A program made the translations under genes and the position numbers. The notes under the pieces are model-generated. The model saw only the letters and a list, made by a program, of their open reading frames with translations. It was not told where the DNA came from and searched no databases. From an uncultured Clostridia bacterium (GTDB taxonomy: Bacteria; Bacillota_A; Clostridia; TANB77; CAG-508), in the NCBI GenBank assembly GCA_944393295.1, contig CALXZR010000033.1:1-29506 (forward strand): a stretch of 29,506 nt of DNA, written 5' to 3'. Below, in pieces: positions 24,164-29,506 of the stretch (the stretch's first letter is position 1; each line of letters starts with the position of its first letter).

Positions 24164-25693
24164 ATGGATAAGAAAACAACAATGTTAATGATTTTAGATG
24201 GATTTGGAATAAATGAACAAACACAAGGAAATGCAGTAAAACTAGCTAATATTCCTAATTTAAATAAAATATTATCTGAAAATCCAAATACAATAATTCA
24301 TACAAGTGGTTTAGATGTTGGTTTACCAGAAGGACAAATGGGAAATTCAGAAGTTGGACATACTAATATTGGAGCTGGAAGAATTGTATATCAAGATTTA
24401 GCTAAAATTACAAAATCAATAGAAGATGGAGATTTTTTTAGTAATCCAGAATTTGTTGCAGCAATTGAAAACTGTAAGAAAAATAATTCAAAATTGCATA
24501 TAATGGGATTAGTTTCAAATGGAGGAGTACACAGTCACAATCGTCATCTATATGCTTTATTAGAACTTGCAAAAAGAAAAGATTTTGAAAATGTATTTGT
24601 TCATTGCTTTTTAGATGGTAGAGATACTCCACCAGCTTCTGCAGAAGGATATATTTCAGAATTAGAAGCTAAAATGGAGGAAAAAGGTGTTGGAAAAATT
24701 GCTTCTTTATCTGGAAGATTTTACAGCATGGATAGAGATAAAAGATGGCAAAGAGTTGAGAAGGCTTATCAAGCTGTAGCTTGTGGAATAGGTGAAAAAG
24801 CAATAAGTGCAACAACAGCAATTGAAGAATCATATCAAAAAGAAGTATTTGATGAATTTGTTGTTCCAACAGTAATAACAAATAAAAATGGAGAGCCACT
24901 AGCTACTATTGAAGAAAATGATTCTATTATATTCTTTAATTTTAGACCAGATAGAGCAAGAGAAATAACTAGAAGTATTGTAGATCCAAATTTTGATGGA
25001 TTTGAAAGAGAATATAAGAAAACATTTTTTGTATGTATGACACCTTATGATGAAACAATGCCAAATGTAGAAATTGCTTTTAAAAAAGAGGAAATAAAAA
25101 ATACTTTTGGAGAGTATATAAGTAGTAAAGGACTAACTCAATTAAGAATTGCAGAGACAGAAAAATATGCACATGTAACATTTTTCTTTAATGGTGGAGA
25201 GGAAAAACAATATCCAGGAGAGGATAGAATTTTAGTTCCATCTCCAAAGGTTGAAACATATGATATGAAACCTGAAATGAGTGCTTATGAGGTTACAGAC
25301 AAAGTGGTAGAGGCTATTGAGTCTAAAAAATATGATGCAATTATATTAAATTTTGCAAATCCAGATATGGTAGGTCATACTGGAAGTATGGAAGCTGTAA
25401 TTAAAGCTTTAGAAGCTATTGATAAATGTGTTCAAAAAGTTGTAGAAGCAATAAATAATGTAAACGGAGTGCTACTAATTACTGCTGACCATGGAAATTG
25501 TGAGCAAATGATTGACTATAAAACAGGAGAGCCACATACTGCTCATACAACAAATCCAGTGCCTTTAGCACTAATTGGTTTAAATAAAAAGTTAAAAGAA
25601 GGACGTTTAGCAGACTTGGCACCAACAATGTTAGATATAATGGGACTTGAAAAACCAGCAGAAATGACAGGCGAAAGTTTATTAGAAGATTAA
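24164..25693 (+). CDS. gpmI: Phosphoglycerate mutase, cofactor-independent
   Basis: GpmI converts 3-phosphoglycerate to 2-phosphoglycerate with two manganese ions and a phosphoserine intermediate. The 509-residue length is normal. Metal ligand D12 is in ILDGFG, and the catalytic serine S62 is in GQMGNSEVGHTNIGAGR. Substrate-binding FLDGRDTPP and FNFRPDRARE and the late metal ligands in NFANPDMVGHTG and ITADHGNCEQM are visible, as is AHTTNPVPL. AGAGGAG lies before the ATG. It follows tpiA after 79 bases with no clear terminator. Confidence 0.97.
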   Translation: MDKKTTMLMILDGFGINEQTQGNAVKLANIPNLNKILSENPNTIIHTSGLDVGLPEGQMGNSEVGHTNIGAGRIVYQDLAKITKSIEDGDFFSNPEFVAAIENCKKNNSKLHIMGLVSNGGVHSHNRHLYALLELAKRKDFENVFVHCFLDGRDTPPASAEGYISELEAKMEEKGVGKIASLSGRFYSMDRDKRWQRVEKAYQAVACGIGEKAISATTAIEESYQKEVFDEFVVPTVITNKNGEPLATIEENDSIIFFNFRPDRAREITRSIVDPNFDGFEREYKKTFFVCMTPYDETMPNVEIAFKKEEIKNTFGEYISSKGLTQLRIAETEKYAHVTFFFNGGEEKQYPGEDRILVPSPKVETYDMKPEMSAYEVTDKVVEAIESKKYDAIILNFANPDMVGHTGSMEAVIKALEAIDKCVQKVVEAINNVNGVLLITADHGNCEQMIDYKTGEPHTAHTTNPVPLALIGLNKKLKEGRLADLAPTMLDIMGLEKPAEMTGESLLED

Positions 25694-25705
25694 TAGGAGA
25701 TTTTT

Positions 25706-26449
25706 ATGATAAGCTTACCAGAAGAGAAAGTAATTTATTCGGAAATACAAAAGAAATTATTTTATATAATTCCAGAAAAATGGGAAAGTATATTTTTATA
25801 TACTTCTATTGTTGATGTACCTAAGGGTAGACCAAAAGGAGAAATGTATTTTTATTATTTTCCAAAAGGAATTATAAAGAAAAAACCAGTAAATTGCTAT
25901 GAGATTCCAGCATTGTTTGATATAGATGAGGAGGAATATTCTAAATTTATAACAGATTTATATCATACTATAAAATCTCTTAGAGATAGTTTAATAAAGC
26001 ATAAAAGAAAAGTTTGGAGCAATATTGTTATCTCAATAGAAAATTACCAATTTAAAATAGAATTTGGTTATGAAAATTTAAATACTTTACCATTTGATTC
26101 TTACGAAAGACATATAATTTGGAGATATCAATATATAGACAAGGATATAGAGCTATATCCAAAAAAAGATAGAAAAATTATAGAAAAATATTTACAATAT
26201 GTAAAAGATAATGGTGTACTAAAAAAAGAAAAATATGTTGAAGGAATATATAAACTTCCTTTAAAAAATATTATAGACTATGAAAAAACTTTAACTGTAG
26301 ATGAAGCTTTAGCTCAATCTAAAGTAAGTATGCCAAAGCAAAAAAAGAAAATTAATTTTATTAAGAAGAAAAAGCAAGAAGATATTATTGATACTGAGGA
26401 AAGTGGAAATTTTAATAATCAAATATTAAATTGGAACAATAAAAAATAG
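25706..26449 (+). CDS. YezG-like (DUF600) immunity protein with a basic C-terminal extension
   Basis: The first 140 residues match the DUF600/YezG pattern: YSEIQKKLFYIIPEKWESIFLY (10-31), YFYYFPKG, YEIPALFDIDEEEYSKF, KVWSNIVISIENYQFKIEFGYENL and ERHIIWRYQYI. In B. subtilis YezG is the immunity protein for the LXG toxin YeeF. No LXG toxin or secretion gene is in the window, so this is an orphan. About 105 further residues follow, including a lysine-rich stretch PKQKKKINFIKKKKQ (about 208-222) and an acidic, asparagine-rich end, which standard family members lack. It starts 12 bases after gpmI with AGGAG, so it is co-transcribed with glycolytic genes. A non-immunity role is possible. Confidence 0.75.
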   Translation: MISLPEEKVIYSEIQKKLFYIIPEKWESIFLYTSIVDVPKGRPKGEMYFYYFPKGIIKKKPVNCYEIPALFDIDEEEYSKFITDLYHTIKSLRDSLIKHKRKVWSNIVISIENYQFKIEFGYENLNTLPFDSYERHIIWRYQYIDKDIELYPKKDRKIIEKYLQYVKDNGVLKKEKYVEGIYKLPLKNIIDYEKTLTVDEALAQSKVSMPKQKKKINFIKKKKQEDIIDTEESGNFNNQILNWNNKK

Positions 26450-26489
26450 TAATATAAATGTAGCAAAAATTGTAATAAAAAATATAGTT

Positions 26490-26531
26490 ATAGAAGTAGT
26501 AATTCATATAGGAAAACTGCTTCTATTTTTT
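26490..26531 (+). terminator. Intrinsic terminator after the YezG-like gene
   Basis: atagaagtagt (26490-26500) pairs with actgcttctat (26516-26526) with one G-T pair, followed by a T-run. It closes the pgk to yezG-like transcript and separates eno. Confidence 0.82.
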
Positions 26532-26646
26532 TATATTCTTAGGAAAGTCATCCACGATAATGGTGAGTTTCTTTAGAATATTATTCTTGTTTTTTTATCT
26601 TTTGAGGTAAGTCGTCAAATAAAATATTATAAGTTAGAAAGTTATT
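26523..26646. repeat. Diverged tandem duplication, units of 63 and 61 bases
   Basis: Two adjacent units, 26523-26585 and 26586-26646, align over their length: both begin CT-(A/TG)-TTTTTTTAT, share a G-G-(A/T)-AAGTC-(A/G)-TC core and end with TTAGAA-A-(TATTATT/GTTATT)-like sequence. Read on the - strand each could encode the end of a protein with D-D-L/F-P-x-x-I-K-K and a stop. The stretch 26450-26751 has no recognisable gene; it holds the terminator, this repeat, a promoter and a leader hairpin. Confidence 0.55.
26602..26630 (+). promoter_or_regulatory. Possible promoter of eno
   Basis: TTGAGG (26602-26607) and TATTAT (26625-26630) are separated by 17 bases. The start would be near 26637, at the beginning of the leader hairpin. 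Confidence 0.5.
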
Positions 26647-26678
26647 AAAAAATATAGTTTTGTATAACTTTATAACTT
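26631..26678 (+). promoter_or_regulatory. Leader stem-loop of eno
   Basis: aagttagaaagttat (26631-26645) and ataactttataactt (26664-26678) are complementary at 14 of 15 positions around an 18-base loop. It lies at the predicted 5' end of the eno transcript, as in typA, and is not followed by a T-run. Confidence 0.5.
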
Positions 26679-26751
26679 AGAAAAAGAATAAAATTACATA
26701 AGAAATATCAAAATGGAAATAATAGTAAAAAAATTAGAAAGGAAAAAAATT

Positions 26752-28026
26752 ATGAAAGATTGTTTAAAAATAGAAAGTGTAAAAGCTTGGGAAATTTTAG
26801 ATTCTAGAGGAAATCCAACAATTCAAGTTGAAGTAGTTACTGAAGGAGGATTTTGCGGAGTTGGTATGGCACCTTCAGGAGCATCTACAGGTAGTTTTGA
26901 AGCTGTAGAATTAAGAGACGGAGATGAAAATAGATTTTCTGGAAAAGGTGTATTAGAAGCAGTTGAAAATGTAAATAAAAAAATTGCTAAAAAAATTGAA
27001 GGAATGAATGTATATAATCAAATAAAAATTGATGAAACTTTAATTGCATTAGATGGTACAAAAAACAAATCAAAGCTTGGGGCAAATGCAACCTTAGCAG
27101 TATCTATGGCTGTTTGTAAAGCGGCTGCAGAATCTTTAGGACTTTCACTTTACAATTATTTAGGTGGAATAAATAGTAAAATGCTTCCAATACCAATGAT
27201 GAATATTTTAAATGGAGGCAAGCATGCAGATAATAATATTAATATACAAGAATTTATGATAGTGCCAGCAGGGGCAAAAGATGTTAGACAAGCAATAAGA
27301 ATGGGAGCAGAAATTTATCACTCATTAAAGAAAATTTTGAAAGTAAATGGTTATTCTACGTCAGTCGGAGATGAAGGTGGCTTTGCTCCAAATCTAAAAA
27401 ATGAAGAAGAAGCTTTTAAATATATTTTAGAAGCGATAAAAGCAGCAGGTTATGAAGTTGGAGGAGAGGTTTCCTTAGCTTTAGATATAGCAAGTACTGA
27501 AATGTATGAAGCAGCAAAAAAAGATGGAAAAGAAGGATATTTGTTTTGGAAAACAGGAGAGCTAAAAACACCACAAGAGATGATTGATTATTTAGAAGAC
27601 TTGTGCAATAAATATCCAATTATTTCAATAGAAGATGGATTAGCAGAAGAAGATTGGGAAAACTGGAAAAATTTAACAGATGATCTTTCAAGCGATATTA
27701 TGCTGGTTGGAGATGACCTTTTTGTAACAAATAGAGAAAGACTAACAAGAGGAATAGAGGAAGATGTAGCAAATAGTATTTTAATAAAACCAAATCAAAT
27801 AGGTACAGTTACAGAAACTCTAGATTGTATAGAAACTGCAAAACAAAATGGATATGAAGTAGTTATTTCACATCGTTCAGGAGAAACAGAAGATACCTTT
27901 ATTGCTGATTTAGCAGTTGCTGTAAATGCAGGGTATATAAAATCTGGAGCACCTTGTAGAACAGATAGAGTTGCTAAGTATAATAGATTAATTGCAATTG
28001 AAAATGAATTAAAAGAGGAGTTTTAG
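26752..28026 (+). CDS. eno: Enolase
   Basis: Enolase dehydrates 2-phosphoglycerate to phosphoenolpyruvate with magnesium. The start at 26752 is chosen because AAAGGA lies about 9 bases upstream; an in-frame ATG at 26713 has no ribosome site and would add residues unknown in the family. The 424-residue protein shows [11 protein letters not shown] (substrate loop), [13 protein letters not shown] [38 protein letters not shown], the metal ligands in [19 protein letters not shown] and VGDDLFVTN, and the catalytic lysine loop [10 protein letters not shown] with [17 protein letters not shown]. It is the last glycolytic gene and is separated from gpmI by the YezG-like gene and a terminator. Confidence 0.97.
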   Translation: MKDCLKIESVKAWEILDSRGNPTIQVEVVTEGGFCGVGMAPSGASTGSFEAVELRDGDENRFSGKGVLEAVENVNKKIAKKIEGMNVYNQIKIDETLIALDGTKNKSKLGANATLAVSMAVCKAAAESLGLSLYNYLGGINSKMLPIPMMNILNGGKHADNNINIQEFMIVPAGAKDVRQAIRMGAEIYHSLKKILKVNGYSTSVGDEGGFAPNLKNEEEAFKYILEAIKAAGYEVGGEVSLALDIASTEMYEAAKKDGKEGYLFWKTGELKTPQEMIDYLEDLCNKYPIISIEDGLAEEDWENWKNLTDDLSSDIMLVGDDLFVTNRERLTRGIEEDVANSILIKPNQIGTVTETLDCIETAKQNGYEVVISHRSGETEDTFIADLAVAVNAGYIKSGAPCRTDRVAKYNRLIAIENELKEEF

Positions 28027-28106
28027 AAAAATTTAATCTTGTTAACGAATTTTATTAAATTAAAGATATCAGTAGTAATTAAGAAAAAAGTATAAAGCAA
28101 AAAACA

Positions 28107-28136
28107 TAGCAGATTAAGAAAACTTCTTATTCGCTA
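28107..28136. repeat. Imperfect palindrome upstream of the XRE gene
   Basis: tagcagattaagaa, aac, ttcttattcgcta form an imperfect inverted repeat centred near 28122. It is flanked by a direct repeat acatagca(g/a)at (28104-28114 and 28141-28151). It lies upstream of the -35 box and could be an operator. I see no clear terminator for eno in 28027-28222. Confidence 0.4.
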
Positions 28137-28159
28137 CTAGACATAGCAAATCAATACGA

Positions 28160-28188
28160 TTGACATTATGTAACCTAACTGATATAAT
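28160..28188 (+). promoter_or_regulatory. Consensus promoter of the XRE gene
   Basis: TTGACA (28160-28165) and TATAAT (28183-28188) match consensus in all 12 positions with a 17-base spacer. Confidence 0.85.
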
Positions 28189-28222
28189 ATATAGAAATTA
28201 AAAAAAAATAGGAGGAAAGGTT

Positions 28223-29230
28223 ATGCCAAAGACTTTTGGAGAAACTATAAGAGAAGCACGGAAAAAGAAGGGGTTAACAGGAGGAGAGTTTGCAAAACGA
28301 ATAGGGATTAGTCAAAGTATATTAAGTAAACTAGAGAACAATCAATCTAAAAAAATAGCTCCAGAACTTGTTAAAAAAATTTGCAAAGTATTGAGTATAG
28401 ATGCAAATCAGATTTTCAATATAGAAGTTAATAGCACATACATTTATGAGGAAAATATCACATATCCTTTACAAAAGGCAGAAGAATTAAGAAATGCTTT
28501 AGAAAGATTAAAAGCAGAACTTAAAAGGCTAGCTTTAAAGGAGAAAAGAATTTTTAAATTAATAGATGCGATAGATTCTTTTTACTTGGAAGAAAAGCGT
28601 AATGGAACAATAAAAATATTGTGCGAAAGAGGCATAATAATAACAGGAGGATGTTTAAAGGAATATGAAATGATATATGCACTAACTTTAATGAGCTTTT
28701 GGGGATACTTATATTACGAATACAGAAAAATTAGCTTTGAAAAAGAAATATCTGATTTAGTCGATATATTAATTTTGTATCTTGGACGCATCTTACGTGA
28801 GCAGTCTCTTTGCGGTATAAAACCAAATATAGAGTTTCAGACAGAAAAATTTCATAAAGAGTTTAAAGATTTTATTGAAATAGCAATAAGTGCATTAGGG
28901 CATAAATATGACCAAATGGGACATTTAACAAACTTTTATGATCCAAAAGAGGCAGAAGAGCTAAAGCATATAAGGGCAATATATGAAAAGATTAGTTTTG
29001 AAGATGATGCAATTGGGTATTTCGATTATATTGCACAAGTTTATAAAACGGTAAATATAAAAAATATCGTAGAAATACAGTATATGATTATGAACTTATA
29101 TGTAAATGCTTATATTACGTCTGTGTTATGGCTCAAAAACGAAGATCCAACTGGTCAGTGGTGTCCAGCAACTCCGTGGCAACTCTTAATTAAACTAAAG
29201 TTAATGATTCAAAATTATTTTTGGATTTAA
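28223..29230 (+). CDS. XRE-family transcriptional regulator with a long helical C-terminal domain
   Basis: The 335-residue protein has an N-terminal helix-turn-helix of the Cro/CI type (about 6-62): GETIREARKKKGLTGGEFAKRIGISQSILSKLEN, followed by LVKKICKVLSIDANQIF. Residues 75-110 form a likely coiled coil (EELRNALERLKAELKRLALKEKR). The rest is helical, with clusters of aromatic residues (MSFWGYLYYEY) and a tryptophan-rich end, and no known sensor domain that I can name. AGGAGG precedes the ATG. It has its own consensus promoter and terminator. Use of some G-rich codons (CGG, GGG, AGG) differs mildly from neighbours. The target and signal are unknown; autoregulation through the palindrome at 28107-28136 is possible. 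Confidence 0.82.
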   Translation: MPKTFGETIREARKKKGLTGGEFAKRIGISQSILSKLENNQSKKIAPELVKKICKVLSIDANQIFNIEVNSTYIYEENITYPLQKAEELRNALERLKAELKRLALKEKRIFKLIDAIDSFYLEEKRNGTIKILCERGIIITGGCLKEYEMIYALTLMSFWGYLYYEYRKISFEKEISDLVDILILYLGRILREQSLCGIKPNIEFQTEKFHKEFKDFIEIAISALGHKYDQMGHLTNFYDPKEAEELKHIRAIYEKISFEDDAIGYFDYIAQVYKTVNIKNIVEIQYMIMNLYVNAYITSVLWLKNEDPTGQWCPATPWQLLIKLKLMIQNYFWI

Positions 29231-29235
29231 ACATG

Positions 29236-29262
29236 AAAGGAAGCTCCTGGAGCTTCCTTTTG
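29236..29262 (+). terminator. Intrinsic terminator of the XRE gene
   Basis: aaaggaagctcc and ggagcttccttt (29236-29247, 29249-29260) are perfect complements with a tight loop, followed by T residues. The stem is more GC-rich than most others here. Confidence 0.85.
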
Positions 29263-29306
29263 TGCGTAATTTTTATTGTAAATAAAAGTTAAGTATCTTT
29301 AAAAAA

Positions 29307-29506
29307 TTAAAGTTCTAATTTAGGCTGATATCTCTCAAGCCACATATTTACTTGTATTAAGTAAGCCATAAGCTGAGGACCAGTCATAAGCTGACCAAAC
29401 CAAGGTCTTGTAAAAGCTTTGCCATCTGTTTCTAAAATTTCATTTATATAAGAAGAATTTAATAGAGAATGTATAGGACTAGAAGCATCTTTCATAATTT
29501 GTGTTA
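29307..29506 (-). CDS. asnB: Asparagine synthetase B, C-terminal end (partial)
   Basis: The frame is open to the window edge and ends at 29307, so only the last 66 or so codons are present. The end FTRPWFGQLMTGPQLMAYLIQVNMWLERY is the characteristic C-terminus of the glutamine-hydrolysing asparagine synthetase AsnB, a cytoplasmic enzyme that makes asparagine from aspartate, glutamine and ATP. The catalytic N-terminal glutaminase part and the synthetase core lie outside the window. The ATG at 29495 is internal, since the frame continues upstream as T-Q-I. It converges on the XRE gene. Confidence 0.85.
   Translation of the reverse strand, partial: TQIMKDASSPIHSLLNSSYINEILETDGKAFTRPWFGQLMTGPQLMAYLIQVNMWLERYQPKLEL

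Noticed and set aside
28030..28061. A terminator for eno (aatttaat / attaaatt)
   Set aside because: Only 8 A/T pairs with a 16-base loop and no T-run after it.

Overview
This window looks like chromosome from a very AT-rich, low-GC member of the Bacillota, most likely an uncultured gut-type Clostridia. AGA dominates the arginine codons, Shine-Dalgarno sites are strong (AGGAG/AAAGG), promoters are SigA-type with 17-nt spacers, and the families present (DUF421 plus DUF4363, YvlD-type membrane proteins, TasA-like surface proteins, non-phosphorylating glycolytic GapA) fit that group. Nothing indicates a plasmid, prophage or CRISPR locus.

Layout. 1-2170: three surface or secreted proteins whose N-termini resemble TasA/camelysin-type exported proteins; the middle one is cut short. 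2232-5098: a housekeeping operon of an HD-domain hydrolase, a P-loop ATPase fused to an Asp23/Gls24-like domain, cytidylate kinase and a PlsC acyltransferase. 5124-7130: the ribosome-associated GTPase typA with a consensus promoter, a 15-bp stem-loop at its predicted 5' end and a strong terminator. 7136-7560: a reverse-strand one-gene cassette with its own promoter and GC-rich terminator and a base composition unlike the rest. 7598-9811: an O-methyltransferase (TrmR-like) and glmU. 9822-12789: two unrecognised cytoplasmic proteins, a reverse-strand four-helix membrane protein (YvlD family) and a DUF421/DUF4363 pair. 12817-17049: a reverse-strand operon for cell-surface glycosylation (two polytopic GT-C-like proteins and a GtrB-like polyprenyl-phosphate glycosyltransferase). 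17138-18352: mreB.

18362-19724: mtaB, the tRNA methylthiotransferase gene, broken by one extra base near its start. 19778-20147: a one-gene unit encoding an 81-residue protein built around three FLFQE repeats. 20187-28026: the lower glycolytic cluster gap, pgk, NUDIX, tpiA, gpmI, YezG-like immunity protein, eno. It covers triose phosphate to phosphoenolpyruvate, but has two non-glycolytic genes inserted and no cggR. 28107-29262: a self-contained XRE-family regulator gene. 29307-29506: the C-terminal end of a reverse-strand asparagine synthetase B.

The most noteworthy points are the mtaB frameshift, the FLFQE repeat protein, the toxin-immunity-like gene inside the glycolytic cluster, the foreign-looking cassette after typA, the mini-ORF/hairpin between Shine-Dalgarno and start of cmk, a tandem 63/61-bp duplication before eno, and 5'-terminal stem-loops predicted on typA and eno transcripts. 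All assignments come from reading the sequence; no database search was run.
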